Assembly: GCA_018882965.1 (NCBI GenBank)
Contig: VEQY01000001.1
Location: 62,001 to 126,000, forward strand
Direction of reading: 5' to 3'
Source: Mycobacterium sp.
GTDB lineage: Bacteria; Actinomycetota; Actinomycetes; Mycobacteriales; Mycobacteriaceae
DNA length: 64,000 nt
The notes beneath the pieces are model-generated. The model was not told the DNA's origin. It was given only the letters and a program-made list of their open reading frames with translations, and ran no database searches. The translations under genes and the position numbers were made by a program. This document shows, piece after piece, positions 9,347 to 19,013 of the stretch; the first letter of the stretch is position 1, and each line of letters begins with the position of its first letter.

Positions 9347-10789
9347 TCAGGAATCCGGTGGACCCACCCGGTAGATCGACTTCAACTCGAAGAACTCCTC
9401 GAGGCCCTCGGGTCCGAGTTCCCGGCCGATTCCGCTGGCTTTCACCCCGCCGAAGGGCGCGTTGATGTCGAGTTGGTAGTCGTTCACGCCGACCGTCCCG
9501 GTCCTGATCTCGCGGGCCATCTCGGTGGCCCGCGCAGTGTCGCTCGACCAGACCGTGCCGGCCAGCCCGAATTCGCTGTCGTTGGCCAGGGCGATGGCTT
9601 GGTCATCCCCGTCATAGGGAATGACGGCCAGCACCGGGCCGAAGATCTCTTCCTGGGCTATGCGATCGGAGTTGTCGACGTCAGCGAATACCGTCGGTGA
9701 GACGAACCAACCCCGGGGCTGGTTGCGTGGAACACCACCGCCCACAACGAGTTTCGCCCCGCTCCGCTTCCCGGACTCGATGTAGTCCAGCACCCTGTCG
9801 CGCTGGCGGGAGCTGACGACCGGGCCGATGTCCGTCGCCGTGTCCAGCGGGTCGCCGATGGAGAATCCGTTCACCAGGTCGGCAAGTGCATCGACGACTT
9901 CGCCGTAGCGTGATCGGGGGGCCAAGATGCGTGAGCCCAGAAAGCAGGTCTGGCCGTTGTTGATGAACGACACCGACCGCAGACCCTTCATGACCACCTC
10001 GAGGTTGGCGTCGTCGAGGATGATCGCGGCTGACTTGCCGCCCAGCTCGAGGGTCACTGGCCGGAGCAGCCGGCCGCACACCTCGCCGATGATCCGGCCC
10101 GCCGCGGTCGATCCGGTGAAGCTCACCTTGTCCACTCCGGGATGTGACACCAGGTGCGCGCCGGTGGGGATTCCGCCCGGCACGATGTTGAGCACCCCGG
10201 CGGGAATCCCGCACTCCTGCGCCGCCTCGCCGAACACCAGGGCATCGAGTGCGGTCTCGGGGGCCGCTTTGAGGACCACCGTGCATCCTGCAGCCAGGGC
10301 CGGTGCCAGCTTGAACGCGGCCAGCGCCTGCGGATAGTTCCACGGCACGATGGCGGCGACGACGCCGACGGGCTCGCGCCGGACGATCGTGTGACCGGCG
10401 GCGCCGGACCGAATCTCTTCGATGGGTGTCGCAGTGATCAGTTTCGCGTAGTAGTTCAGCAGTGCCGCCGGGAAGACGCCGTTTGCACTGCGGGAGAGCG
10501 ACATCGGCATGCCGTTCTCCCGGGTGACCAGCTGGTCGGTGCCCTTGGCGCGCTGGTGTAGCGCTGCGGCGAAACTCTTGAGGATCCCCGCGCGATGGTC
10601 GGGTGACGTCGAACGCCAGCCCGGCAGAGCCGCCCTCGCGGCGGCGACCGCGGCGTCCACCTCGGCTTCAGTGGCGCTGGCCCCATCACCGAGCAGGTCA
10701 CCGGTGGCCGCCTCCAGAACCGGTTCGGCCCGCTCCGCCGAGCGGAACTCGCCGTTGATGAACACTCGCGCGCCGGTGGCGTTCGTCAT
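9347..10789 (-). CDS. NAD(P)-dependent aldehyde dehydrogenase
   Basis: 480 residues, the normal length of the ALDH superfamily. It oxidises an aldehyde to the acid (or acyl-CoA) in the cytosol. Visible motifs are the cofactor-site VPWNYP, the catalytic Glu loop LELGGKSA, the catalytic Cys in NNGQTCFLGSR and the C-terminal EEIFGPVL. The ATG at 10789 overlaps the stop of the upstream CoA-transferase gene by four bases (ATGA), so the two are coupled; 68 bp separate it from the thiolase-like gene. The substrate is not readable from sequence, but the neighbours suggest an intermediate of acyl-CoA degradation. Confidence 0.92.
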   Translation of the reverse strand: MTNATGARVFINGEFRSAERAEPVLEAATGDLLGDGASATEAEVDAAVAAARAALPGWRSTSPDHRAGILKSFAAALHQRAKGTDQLVTRENGMPMSLSRSANGVFPAALLNYYAKLITATPIEEIRSGAAGHTIVRREPVGVVAAIVPWNYPQALAAFKLAPALAAGCTVVLKAAPETALDALVFGEAAQECGIPAGVLNIVPGGIPTGAHLVSHPGVDKVSFTGSTAAGRIIGEVCGRLLRPVTLELGGKSAAIILDDANLEVVMKGLRSVSFINNGQTCFLGSRILAPRSRYGEVVDALADLVNGFSIGDPLDTATDIGPVVSSRQRDRVLDYIESGKRSGAKLVVGGGVPRNQPRGWFVSPTVFADVDNSDRIAQEEIFGPVLAVIPYDGDDQAIALANDSEFGLAGTVWSSDTARATEMAREIRTGTVGVNDYQLDINAPFGGVKASGIGRELGPEGLEEFFELKSIYRVGPPDS

Positions 10790-13170
10790 TGCGGAACTCC
10801 CTTACTGTCGGTGGCGGCGGCGGCGAACAGCGCACCGTCGTCGATCAATCTCTGGATGGCTGTCGGTTGCATCCCGAGGGTCTCGCGGCAGATGTGCCGG
10901 GTATCGGCGCCGGGCAGCGGCGCCGGGCGCTGAGGCGCCGGCGGGATGTGCCGGAACGGGGCGGGCCCCGTCTCGCTGGGCAGACCGACCTCCAGACAGG
11001 GATGTCGCAACTCGGTGAAGACATTACGGAATCGCAGGTGCGGGTCGTCCAGAAGGTCATCGGCGCGATTCATCGGGCCGGCCGGTACCCCCGCCGCCTG
11101 CATACGGGCGGCCACCTCGGCCGGTGCTCGGCCGCTCGCCCACGTCGTCAGGGCGGCGGCCAATCCGGCCTCATCCGAGGCCGATTCGGGTTCACCGATC
11201 ACCCGGCCCGCCGCCTGCCGCACGGCCGGGGAGGTCAGCGAGACCACACACCACTCGTCCTCGCCCGCGCACGGCAGCAGGTGATGCGCTGCAGCGTCGT
11301 GGCGGACTACGCCGGGCGGCCGGGCGGCCAGCGTGACGTAGCGGACGTCGAGTTGATTGATCGCGGCCTCTGCCTGGGAGACGTGCACTTTCGCGCCCAC
11401 ACCACAGCGCATCCGCCGGATCATCGCAGCCAGGGCGCCGATCGCCGTGATCCGGCCGACGACGTGATCGGGGAAGATCGTGGTCGCGTCGTAGAACGGG
11501 TGGCGAGCCGTGTCGGCACCGGCATCGGCAGGAGCCGTCGACGCCCACAGGCTGGTCACGCCGGTGGTGGCACGGACCAGCGGCCCGTAGCCCATCTGGG
11601 TTCGCCAGGGGCCGCTGTCCCCGAAAGCGCTGCTCTCGGCGAGAACAAGCCGCGGGTTGAGCTGGCGTAACCGGTCGTAGGGAAAGCCAAGAGCCTCAAG
11701 TGTTCCGGGCTTGAAGTTGGCGAACACGGCATCGGCGCCGGCGACGAGTCGCTCGAACACCGCGGCGCCCTCCACGGAGCGCAGCTCCAAGCCGAGACCC
11801 CGGTGGTTGCGATGGGCCCGAACGAAGGATTCGCTGATCGCCTGGCCCTCGCGTGTCTGCCGCAGGCCATCCGGGTAGGAGGCGCTCTCCAGCTTGATGA
11901 CTTCGGCCCCCAGATCGCCGAACAGCCGGCTCAACTCGCCCCCGGCGACGATGACGCCCAGATCAACGATGCGTAGGTCGGTGAAGGGCAGGCCGCCGAC
12001 GCGCGCTGTCGGCGGCGGGTCGAATCGCGGAGCCTGCCAGCGCGGCTCACTGCTGCCGAGGGCGGGTGCGTCTGTCCGGTAGCCGACGCGGGAGCCGTCG
12101 ACCACCCAGTAGCCCGCCGGAATTCGGGTGAGCACACCCGGCGCCACCGTGGCCTCGGTGAGGGCGCCGACGGCTCGGAGGTGCTCGGATTCCAGCGCCT
12201 CGGCGGGGGTGAGGACGGCCGCGATCGGAACGCCGTGCCGTTGTCCGGCGCGGACCAGGTCCTCCATGGACTGGTCGGCGAACAAGGCGGCCATCAGCGG
12301 GCTCAAATCGGCGAAGGCCCTCACCCGCGCCGCGATCGTGTCGAACCCCGGACCCTGGAATGCCGGTGGCTCCCCCAGCCATGCCCGCATGCCGTGCCAC
12401 TGTCGCGGCGAGAGAACGCACAGCCGGACGAACCCGTCGCGGCATCGGAAGATGGGATAGAGATCCTGATTCTTCGGCCGGCCGCGCCATCGCTCCCCGC
12501 GGCTTCGGGCTGTCGCCGCTTGGCCCTGCGTGCCGAAAGGAGGATCAAGAGCCAGCACCACGGCGTCGAACCGGGCGAAGTCGATGAAGTCGCCGATCCC
12601 GGTGCGCAGCCGATTGGCGTAGGCGACCAGCGCCACCCACGCCGCCTGGACGGCGGCGGTCGCCGACGCGATGCCCTCGGGTGGCAGCACCGGTGTCCCG
12701 GTGGTGGGTCCGGAGCGGGACAGCGCGGTCGACATCGCGTACAGCACCGGGTCGGTGGCATGCCAGGAGGCCCGCGGGCCCTGCAAACCGAAGTCGGAGA
12801 CCGCGATCGTGACAAGCCGGGTGTATCGGTCGGCGAGTTGTTCGCAGGTGGTGCCGTAGGCACTCAGCTGCCCCGGGTTGCCACTGTCGACGAGGATGTC
12901 GGCGTCGGCGGCCAGCTCAAGCAGTCGCCGGCAGTCGTTGTCGTCTCGGGGATCGAGTACGGCGGACCGTTTGTTGGCGTTGTGCAGCGCGAACGGGATG
13001 CTCACCCCGTTGAGCGAGGGCAGCACCGCCCGGCCCGCGCTGCCACCCGGGGGCTCGACCTTCAGGACGTCGGCGCCCAGGTCGGCGAGGAGTCGCGAGG
13101 TCAGATCGGCCTCGCCGGCCGACAGGTCCAGCACCCGCAGCCCAGCCAGCAGGGGCTCGATCTCGGTCAC
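10786..13170 (-). CDS. Double-domain CaiB/BaiF class III CoA-transferase (Rv1866-like)
   Basis: 794 residues, about twice a single class III CoA-transferase, with two homologous halves. The first starts LRVLDLSAGEADLTSRLLAD followed by LGADVLKVEPPGG; the second starts near residue 395 with LRIVDLGVIVAGGELSRLFG followed by LGAEVIKLES. Such enzymes move CoA between carboxylic acids through an aspartyl-CoA intermediate. The fusion matches M. tuberculosis Rv1866 in length and arrangement. The start is GTG 13170. It heads a three-gene cluster with the aldehyde dehydrogenase and the thiolase-like protein and is divergent from the CPBP protease gene (62 bp between starts). Confidence 0.88.
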   Translation of the reverse strand: MTEIEPLLAGLRVLDLSAGEADLTSRLLADLGADVLKVEPPGGSAGRAVLPSLNGVSIPFALHNANKRSAVLDPRDDNDCRRLLELAADADILVDSGNPGQLSAYGTTCEQLADRYTRLVTIAVSDFGLQGPRASWHATDPVLYAMSTALSRSGPTTGTPVLPPEGIASATAAVQAAWVALVAYANRLRTGIGDFIDFARFDAVVLALDPPFGTQGQAATARSRGERWRGRPKNQDLYPIFRCRDGFVRLCVLSPRQWHGMRAWLGEPPAFQGPGFDTIAARVRAFADLSPLMAALFADQSMEDLVRAGQRHGVPIAAVLTPAEALESEHLRAVGALTEATVAPGVLTRIPAGYWVVDGSRVGYRTDAPALGSSEPRWQAPRFDPPPTARVGGLPFTDLRIVDLGVIVAGGELSRLFGDLGAEVIKLESASYPDGLRQTREGQAISESFVRAHRNHRGLGLELRSVEGAAVFERLVAGADAVFANFKPGTLEALGFPYDRLRQLNPRLVLAESSAFGDSGPWRTQMGYGPLVRATTGVTSLWASTAPADAGADTARHPFYDATTIFPDHVVGRITAIGALAAMIRRMRCGVGAKVHVSQAEAAINQLDVRYVTLAARPPGVVRHDAAAHHLLPCAGEDEWCVVSLTSPAVRQAAGRVIGEPESASDEAGLAAALTTWASGRAPAEVAARMQAAGVPAGPMNRADDLLDDPHLRFRNVFTELRHPCLEVGLPSETGPAPFRHIPPAPQRPAPLPGADTRHICRETLGMQPTAIQRLIDDGALFAAAATDSKGVPQ

Positions 13171-13232
13171 AACGGCGCCTCCGGGTCCGGCGCCAGCTTA
13201 GTCGGCGTGGCCGCCGGTATCATGGAGGGCAA

Positions 13233-13997
13233 ATGTCTGTCACCGGCGTGGCTCCCGCGCGTCCGCATCCCGCATCGGCGCTGCTGACGTCGCTGCAGCG
13301 CGCGCGCGTGTACATCGACGTCGCCGTGATCGTCGTCGTGCTGGCGCTGACCAATCTGGTCGCCCATTTCACCACCCCGTGGGCGAACGTCGTGATCGTG
13401 CCGGCCGCAGCCGTCGGCCTGGTGCTGCTGGTTCGGGCGCGCGGGCTGAGTTGGGCCGAGCTGGGACTCGGCCGCGAACACTGGCGGTCTGGTTCGCGCT
13501 ATGCCCTGGCGGCGGCGGGCCTGGTCCTGACGGTGATCGCGGTGGGTGTCCTGCTGCCCTGGACGCGGCCGATGTTCCTCAACAACCACTACGCCACCGT
13601 CTCCGGCGCGCTACTCGCCTCGATGATCATCATTCCCCTGCAGACGGTGATCCCCGAAGAACTGGCTTTCCGTGGCGTGCTGCACGGCGCGCTGGATCGG
13701 GCCTGGGGCTTCCGAGGCGTCGCGGCCGTCGGATCCACGCTCTTCGGGCTCTGGCACATCGCCACGTCACTGGGTTTGACCAACGGTAATGCCGGCTTCA
13801 CCCGTGTCCTCGGCTCAGGAGTGCTGGGCGTGGTCGCTGGTGTCGCCCTCGCGGTCGTCGCCACCGCTGCGGCGGGCTTCGTCTTCAGCTGGCTGCGCAG
13901 CCGCAGCGGCAGTCTGATCGCGCCGATCGCGCTGCACTGGTCGCTGAACGGCATAGGCGCGCTCGCCGCCGCCCTGGCCTGGCACCTGTCAGTCTGA
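13233..13997 (+). CDS. CPBP-family intramembrane glutamic protease (Rv1863c-like)
   Basis: 254 residues with about six hydrophobic helices. The CPBP/Abi motifs are present: Glu142-Glu143 with Arg147 (PEELAFRG), FGLWH with His175, and a C-terminal HWSLN. These residues line the active site of CAAX-type (Rce1-like) membrane proteases. A GGAGGG site lies just before ATG 13233, and TATCAT about nine bases upstream of the start could be the -10 box. Its 3' end overlaps the convergent alpha/beta hydrolase gene by nine bases. Substrate unknown. Confidence 0.85.
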   Translation: MSVTGVAPARPHPASALLTSLQRARVYIDVAVIVVVLALTNLVAHFTTPWANVVIVPAAAVGLVLLVRARGLSWAELGLGREHWRSGSRYALAAAGLVLTVIAVGVLLPWTRPMFLNNHYATVSGALLASMIIIPLQTVIPEELAFRGVLHGALDRAWGFRGVAAVGSTLFGLWHIATSLGLTNGNAGFTRVLGSGVLGVVAGVALAVVATAAAGFVFSWLRSRSGSLIAPIALHWSLNGIGALAAALAWHLSV

Positions 13998-14711
13998 CGC
14001 CGCCGCGTCCTCGAGCAAGTCCGACGTCTGTTCGGGTTCGGTCAGCATCATCTCGTGGCCGGTGGCGATGCGCCGCATCTCCCAGCCCTCGTCTCGGGCC
14101 CTCGCGATCGACAACGCCAGAGCGGGCAGGCCCGGCTCGGTGTGCTCGATGTAGGTGCGCGGCAACAGCTGCAGATGAGCGGGATCGAAGTCGACGACAC
14201 CGCGCGACAGGACCAGCGAAAAGTCCGTGAGCTTTCGTCGCAGTAGCGCGATCACAGCCGCATCGGTGACACCCCAGCGCGCGATCAATGCGTCGCACGC
14301 CGGGATTCGCCAGCCGCTGGGCCCCTCGGCCGCGAGCCGGCAGAACAGCTCACGGGACGACGCGGGCTGCACGTCGAAATTGCTCTCCCCCGGGTGTTGC
14401 AGGAACCCGCCGACAAGGACTACCGACGTCAGGCGTCCCGAAAGCCGCTGCGCCAATGGCCCCGCCAGGCCCCCGGCGTAGGAGTGCAGTACCAGGCACA
14501 CGTCGTCGAGATCCTCAAAGCAGATCGTGTTGGCGATGTCGTCGATGTGTGTCTCGATGGTCACCTGCGGAGTCAGCAGGTGATGCCGCTCTCCCTGTCC
14601 CGTGAGCGTTGGTGTTGCCACGTCGTGACCGTGTGACCGGAGCAGCCCTGCGACCGCCGTCCAGCACCACCCTCCGTGCATCGCACCGTGGACAAGGACG
14701 AAACGGCTCAC
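13989..14711 (-). CDS. Alpha/beta hydrolase (esterase-like)
   Basis: 240 residues with a small alpha/beta-hydrolase fold: the oxyanion segment [13 protein letters not shown] near the N-terminus, the nucleophile elbow LHSYAGG (Ser about residue 97) and the catalytic His in ATGHEMML near the end. This pattern is closest to the salicylate-binding/methylesterase-like hydrolases of actinobacteria. It overlaps the upstream alcohol dehydrogenase by four bases, so it is translationally coupled to it, and overlaps the convergent CPBP gene by nine bases. The substrate is unknown. Confidence 0.85.
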   Translation of the reverse strand: MSRFVLVHGAMHGGWCWTAVAGLLRSHGHDVATPTLTGQGERHHLLTPQVTIETHIDDIANTICFEDLDDVCLVLHSYAGGLAGPLAQRLSGRLTSVVLVGGFLQHPGESNFDVQPASSRELFCRLAAEGPSGWRIPACDALIARWGVTDAAVIALLRRKLTDFSLVLSRGVVDFDPAHLQLLPRTYIEHTEPGLPALALSIARARDEGWEMRRIATGHEMMLTEPEQTSDLLEDAAASD

Positions 14712-15745
14712 GGCTGCAGCACCGCCGCACCGGCGATACGGCCTTCCGCCAGGTCGGTCAGGGCGCGGTCGGCCTGCCCCAGCGGATACCCGGTGGCGGC
14801 GACCTCGATGCGATGCCGTGCGGCAAAGTCGAGGAACGCCCGTGCGTCGGCCCGGGTGTTCGAGGTCACCGACCGCAGCTGCCGTTCCTGGAACAGATGG
14901 CGCTGGTAGTTCAGTGTCGGGATGTCGCTGAGATGTATGCCCGCGATGGCCAGCGTCCCACCCCGGCCAAGGGCCTCCAGGGCGGGCGGCACGAGATCTC
15001 CGACCGGAGCGAACAGAATCGCGGCATCGAGTGTCACCGGGGGCGGATCGCTGGGGCCCTGCGCCGACGTCGCGCCGAGTCGCAGCGCCAGGGCGCGCGC
15101 CTGCTCACCCCGGGTCATCACGTGCACCTCGGCGCCCTGCGCCAGGGCGACCTGAGCGGTGATGTGGGCGCTGCCGCCGAATCCGTACAGGCCTAGACGG
15201 CCTTTCTCGGGGAGCTCGGCGCGCAGCAGCGAGCGGTAGCCGATGATCCCGGCGCACAACAGCGGAGCCAGTTCGCTGTCGGCGTATCCGTCCGGGAGCT
15301 GCAGCGCGAAGTCGGCGGGTACCGTTGCGAAGTCGGCGTAACCTCCGTCGGCGTCCCAGCCGGTGTAGCGCGACTGCGGGCAGAGGTTCTCCCGGCCCTG
15401 CCGGCACGCGGGGCACCCGCCACAGGTGTGCCGAAGCCAGGCGATCCCAACCCGGTCGCCGATTGCGAAACGCGGGCTCTCGACCGCGCTGATCTCGCCG
15501 GCTGCCACCACCTCGCCTACGACTTCATGGCCCGGAACGACAGCCGGGCGGTGCACGGCCAGATCACCCTCGGCGACGTGGAGGTCGGTGCGACAGACCC
15601 CACAGGCGCGAACCGCGACGAGCAACTCCCCGGGACCGGGTACGGGAACTGGCGCGGCGTGGTCGAGTTCCATCGGGCCGCTGCAGATCGGTCCGGGCCG
15701 GCGTACCCGCCAGGCACGCATCGTCGTCGCGATATCGCCGGCCAC
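14708..15745 (-). CDS. adhA: Zinc-dependent alcohol dehydrogenase (AdhA-like)
   Basis: 345 residues, medium-chain dehydrogenase/reductase. The catalytic zinc site shows CGVCRTDLH and PGHE; the structural zinc site has the four-Cys cluster [15 protein letters not shown]. The Rossmann segment [17 protein letters not shown] binds the nicotinamide cofactor, slightly altered from GxGxxG. It corresponds to Rv1862 (adhA) by position next to apa. The gap to apa is only 27 bp and its end overlaps the hydrolase gene, so modB-modC-apa-adhA-hydrolase could be one long transcription unit with internal promoters. Confidence 0.9.
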   Translation of the reverse strand: MAGDIATTMRAWRVRRPGPICSGPMELDHAAPVPVPGPGELLVAVRACGVCRTDLHVAEGDLAVHRPAVVPGHEVVGEVVAAGEISAVESPRFAIGDRVGIAWLRHTCGGCPACRQGRENLCPQSRYTGWDADGGYADFATVPADFALQLPDGYADSELAPLLCAGIIGYRSLLRAELPEKGRLGLYGFGGSAHITAQVALAQGAEVHVMTRGEQARALALRLGATSAQGPSDPPPVTLDAAILFAPVGDLVPPALEALGRGGTLAIAGIHLSDIPTLNYQRHLFQERQLRSVTSNTRADARAFLDFAARHRIEVAATGYPLGQADRALTDLAEGRIAGAAVLQP

Positions 15746-15772
15746 GGCGCTGAACCCGGCGGACCGGCCGAC

Positions 15773-16894
15773 TCAGCTCGGCGGCGGTGGGGGTGGCGCC
15801 GGGGACGGAGCCGCGGGCGGTGGCGCGCCCGCCGGCGGTGGCGGCGGAGCGGCTGCGGGGGCGCCGGCCGGGGGCGGCGGGACCGCAGCGGGCGGCGGCG
15901 GAACCGCGCCGGGCATCATCTCCGGGACCGGGGTCTCCACCGGCACCGGAACCCCGACCCGGTTACCCGGGTCAGCGACAGGCGGCGGCGCATTGGGATC
16001 CGGAGGTGGCGGCGGCGGGGGTGAGTAGGGCCGAATCGATTCGGCCAGCCCTTTGGCGGCAACGGGATCGACGGGGTCCTTCGTCGTCCCCAGCCAGACC
16101 ACGAACCACCGCTCGTTGCGCTGATCGCGCGGGGCATTGGCCGCCGCCGTACCCACGACCCCGGCCCAGATCTGGCCGTTGGGTTTGGTGGGGTCGGTGA
16201 ATTTGACCTCGTAGGAGGAGGCGAATCCCGGCAGTCCGCCGGCCTGCAGCGGAGTCGTCTGCTGGTTGATGCGGGTCCCGGGGAACGGCATGAAGAACTC
16301 GCCCATGTCGGATGCGAGCCGCACCGCGGCCTTGCTGTTGTCCGACTCGGCGCCGGCGAACAGCCGGAGATCCAGGCGTCCCAGCAGGATGCTCGTGTCA
16401 TTGGCGGTCGGAGCCGGCTGGCCGCCCAGGACCGGTCCCGCCTGCTTGAGCAGCAGCGCCTGCCCGTAGCTCAGCCGTGAGGCGTCGGCGACCTCCCAGC
16501 CGGCCGGGACGACGTAGCTGAAGCCGCCGACGGCATTGTCGACCCGTCCCAGCTCCGGCAGCGGCGGCGGTGGCAGCGGGGCGTTGGGGTCCGCGGGGGG
16601 CGGCGGCGGCAGCGGGGCGTTGGGGTCCGCCGGGGGCGGCGGCGGTACCGGGGCGTTGGGGTCCGCCGGGGGCGGCGGTGGCAGCGGGGCGTTGGGGTCC
16701 GCCGGGGGCGGCGGCGGTACCGGGGCGTTGGGGTCCGCCGGGGGCGGCGGCGCCGTCGTGGTCGGCGGCACGGGATCGGCGGTCGCCGAGTTCGTCGGCA
16801 GGGCGACAGTGACTGCACTGACGGCAACCGCCACCGCGGCTGCCAGCGCCAACCACGGGCCCCGGCGTGAAGATGTCGGATCCGGCTGGGTCAT
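15773..16894 (-). CDS. apa: Apa, Pro/Ala-rich secreted glycoprotein (fibronectin attachment protein)
   Basis: 373 residues. A signal peptide ([20 protein letters not shown], then a cleavage region near residues 38-40) leads into a Pro-rich segment made of five [11 protein letters not shown][VL] repeats at residues 49-112. The conserved Apa core follows ([28 protein letters not shown]), and the protein ends in a second Pro/Ala-rich tail. In M. tuberculosis the homologue (Rv1860) is an O-mannosylated, secreted and surface-associated adhesin; Thr residues before the repeats (PPTTTAPP) are candidate glycosylation sites here. The synteny modB-modC-apa-adhA matches M. tuberculosis. The start is supported by a leaderless promoter. 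Confidence 0.94.
   Translation of the reverse strand: MTQPDPTSSRRGPWLALAAAVAVAVSAVTVALPTNSATADPVPPTTTAPPPPADPNAPVPPPPPADPNAPLPPPPPADPNAPVPPPPPADPNAPLPPPPPADPNAPLPPPPLPELGRVDNAVGGFSYVVPAGWEVADASRLSYGQALLLKQAGPVLGGQPAPTANDTSILLGRLDLRLFAGAESDNSKAAVRLASDMGEFFMPFPGTRINQQTTPLQAGGLPGFASSYEVKFTDPTKPNGQIWAGVVGTAAANAPRDQRNERWFVVWLGTTKDPVDPVAAKGLAESIRPYSPPPPPPPDPNAPPPVADPGNRVGVPVPVETPVPEMMPGAVPPPPAAVPPPPAGAPAAAPPPPPAGAPPPAAPSPAPPPPPPS
16559..16750 (-). repeat. 36-bp in-frame tandem repeat in apa
   Basis: Five near-identical 36-bp units encode the 12-residue unit [11 protein letters not shown][VL]. They alternate between two versions (Val with GTACC, Leu with GCAGC at the unit border), which suggests expansion of a two-unit block. 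Copy number is likely to vary between strains. Confidence 0.9.
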
Positions 16895-16901
16895 GGCGAA
16901 A

Positions 16902-16929
16902 AACCTACCGTGTTGCAGCCGTGACGCAA
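16902..16929 (-). promoter_or_regulatory. SigA-type promoter of apa, leaderless
   Basis: On the minus strand TTGCGT (16929-16924), a 16-nt spacer and TAGGTT (16907-16902) are followed by seven bases and the apa ATG at 16894. The geometry predicts transcription starting at the A of the start codon and explains the absence of a ribosome site. Confidence 0.6.
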
Positions 16930-16969
16930 GTGTGTGGGGGGACGTGTCTGCTCAGGACTCCGACGTCGA

Positions 16970-18103
16970 TCACGGCGAAACTCCGGGTGCCCGAGCCGCC
17001 GCGTGCACCCCGACCTCCTGGGCTTTGACGGTGAACCAGACCCGGTCTCCGACGGCCAGCCCGAGTTCGGCGACCGCCTCGGCGGTGACGTCGGCGGCCA
17101 GACCTGGCGCCCCGTCGGCCTGCTCGTCGGTGTGCACCCGCACCCTCGAGCCGATCGCCTCCAGCCCGCAGATGCGGACCTCGACGCTGTTGCGCGGGCT
17201 GCCGTGCGGCTGGGTGCGGTAGACCGCCACGGCCGCGGGGGTGAAGACAGCCACCGCCTGCTGTCCCGCGGCGAGTTCCTCGGCGGCCACCCCCCGCCAC
17301 ACCGCGGTCGGGCCGCGCACCGTCGCCGGAGCGCACAGCACGCCGCGCACCAGGTTGATCCCGGCGAAGCGCGCCCCGAACCGGCTGCGGGGAGCGGTCA
17401 GCACCGCTGTCGTAGGCCCGAGTTCAGAGATCGTGCCGGCTTCGAGGACCAGCACCCGATCGGCAAGCGTGAGCACGTCGAGGAGGTCGTGGGTGATCAC
17501 CAGCATGGCCCTCGCGCCGCCGGCCGCCGCAAGGGTGCGCAACAGCGTCCGCATCTCCGCCGCGGCCGCGACGTCCAGGCCGGCCAGCGGCTCGTCGAGC
17601 AGCATGACGTCCGGTTCGGCGGCGAGCGCCCGGGCGAGCGCGACGCGCTGGGCCTGGCCCCCGGAGAGCCGGCCCGGTTTGTGTCCGGCCAATTCCGGCA
17701 CTCCCACCCGGGACAGCCACGCCGCCGCCGCGGCTCGGGCATCCCGCCGGGTGCGTGCGCCGCCGCGCAGTCCCGGTGTCGCGCGCCGCCGCCGCGCGGC
17801 GAACTCGACGTTCCCGCGCACACTCATGTGCGGGAAGACCAGTGGATCCTGCAGCAGCAGACCCACTCCCCGGGCGTGTGCGCGCACGTGCACGCCGCGG
17901 GCGGTGTCGGTGAGCGTCCGGTCGCCGATCCGGATCACCGCGGAGTCCGCGTCGAGCAGGCCGGCGATGACGGCGGCGACAGTGGACTTTCCGGCGCCGT
18001 TGGGCCCGACGATCGCGAGCACCTCCCCCGGCGCGACAGTGAACTCGACGTCGACGCCGCGGCTGGCGACGACGGCGGCCACCGAGAGCCCGGCTTCGCT
18101 CAC
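16970..18103 (-). CDS. modC: Molybdate ABC transporter ATP-binding protein ModC
   Basis: 377 residues from GTG 18103, which overlaps the modB stop (GTGA). ABC ATPase motifs are complete: Walker [10 protein letters not shown] (33-41), signature LSGGQ (146-150), Walker B VMLLDEP (about 166-172) and the H-loop in ITHD. The C-terminal 130 residues form a MOP/TOBE-type molybdate-binding domain. With ModB it would import molybdate for molybdenum-cofactor enzymes. The order modB-modC-apa equals that in M. tuberculosis (Rv1858-Rv1860). The 75 bp before apa hold the apa promoter. Confidence 0.92.
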   Translation of the reverse strand: MSEAGLSVAAVVASRGVDVEFTVAPGEVLAIVGPNGAGKSTVAAVIAGLLDADSAVIRIGDRTLTDTARGVHVRAHARGVGLLLQDPLVFPHMSVRGNVEFAARRRRATPGLRGGARTRRDARAAAAAWLSRVGVPELAGHKPGRLSGGQAQRVALARALAAEPDVMLLDEPLAGLDVAAAAEMRTLLRTLAAAGGARAMLVITHDLLDVLTLADRVLVLEAGTISELGPTTAVLTAPRSRFGARFAGINLVRGVLCAPATVRGPTAVWRGVAAEELAAGQQAVAVFTPAAVAVYRTQPHGSPRNSVEVRICGLEAIGSRVRVHTDEQADGAPGLAADVTAEAVAELGLAVGDRVWFTVKAQEVGVHAAARAPGVSP

Positions 18104-18906
18104 CCCAGGCTCCGCTGCGCCAGCAGGCGCCCGCCGAGGACGACCACGACCACCGCCGCGACGGCGACCAGCAGGATCGACAGGGCCAGCGCGGCATCCG
18201 GGTCGCCCTCGCGGTCGAGGTAGATCTGCAGCGGCAGTGTCCGGGTGACGCCCTGCCGTGAACCGGCGAACGTCAGGGTCGCACCGAATTCGCCGACCGC
18301 GCGAGCGAAGGCCAGCACCCCGCCGGCGAGCAGACCCGGGGCCAGCAGCGGCAGTGTGACCCGCCACCACACCGTCGCGGGGCGGGCACCCAGGGTCGCG
18401 GCGATCACGTCGTAGTCGGCACCGGCGCTGCGGGCGGCACCCTCGAGGGCGATCACCAGGAAGGGCAGCGATACGAAGGTCTGAGCCAGCACCACCGCTG
18501 TCGTGGTGAACGCGATGCGCAATCCGGCGGCTTCGAGGTAGTGCCCGAGCAGGCCCAGTCGACCGAAGACGTAGAGCAGCGCGATCCCGCCGACCACCGG
18601 CGGCAGCACCAGTGGGAGCAGCACCATCGTGCGCAGCGCCCGGGTCACCGCTCCGCTGTGCCGGGCCAGCACCATGGCCAGGGGTACGCCGAGCACCAGA
18701 CACAGCAGAGTGCTCGCCGTCGCGGTGCGCAGGCTCAGCGCCAGCGCGTCGCGCGCGGCGGGCGTGGTGATCAGCGATCCGAATCGCGGCCAGTCGACCT
18801 TGGCGCCCAGCGCGAGCACGGGCAGCGCGACGAAGGCCGCACCGGCGGCGGCGGGTAGATAGACCCACCGCGGCAGCGCAGCCCCCCGGACGGCGAGCGG
18901 GCTCAT
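18100..18906 (-). CDS. modB: Molybdate ABC transporter permease ModB
   Basis: 268 residues with about five to six membrane helices and the ModB-type permease motif ([20 protein letters not shown], the EAA loop that docks on the ATPase). It is the inner-membrane partner of ModC, with overlapping genes. In M. tuberculosis a substrate-binding lipoprotein gene, modA (Rv1857), lies directly upstream; here only 107 bp separate modB from a divergent SDR gene and modA is absent. A second copy of modA elsewhere in the genome would be needed for function. Confidence 0.92.
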   Translation of the reverse strand: MSPLAVRGAALPRWVYLPAAAGAAFVALPVLALGAKVDWPRFGSLITTPAARDALALSLRTATASTLLCLVLGVPLAMVLARHSGAVTRALRTMVLLPLVLPPVVGGIALLYVFGRLGLLGHYLEAAGLRIAFTTTAVVLAQTFVSLPFLVIALEGAARSAGADYDVIAATLGARPATVWWRVTLPLLAPGLLAGGVLAFARAVGEFGATLTFAGSRQGVTRTLPLQIYLDREGDPDAALALSILLVAVAAVVVVVLGGRLLAQRSLG

Positions 18907-18914
18907 GACCTATC

Positions 18915-18920
18915 ACCCTA
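18915..18920 (-). promoter_or_regulatory. Putative -10 box (TAGGGT) upstream of modB
   Basis: TAGGGT on the minus strand lies eight bases before the modB ATG. This fits a leaderless or nearly leaderless transcript. The site is in the 107-bp divergent region between modB and the SDR gene. Confidence 0.4.
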
Positions 18921-19013
18921 GGTCCGCCGGTCAGCGGGCACGCGGGGTCGAGCCTCGGGCGATGTGTTGAGTACTCTTTTCCCGGCAGTCGAGTGAGTGC
19001 CGGGAGGTGGCTG

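Noticed and set aside
15426..17222. Gly-rich plus-strand frames opposite adhA, apa and modC
   Set aside because: They are reverse complements of Pro-rich codons in apa and look like PE_PGRS-type Gly-Ala repeats only by chance; there is no PE domain or start signal.
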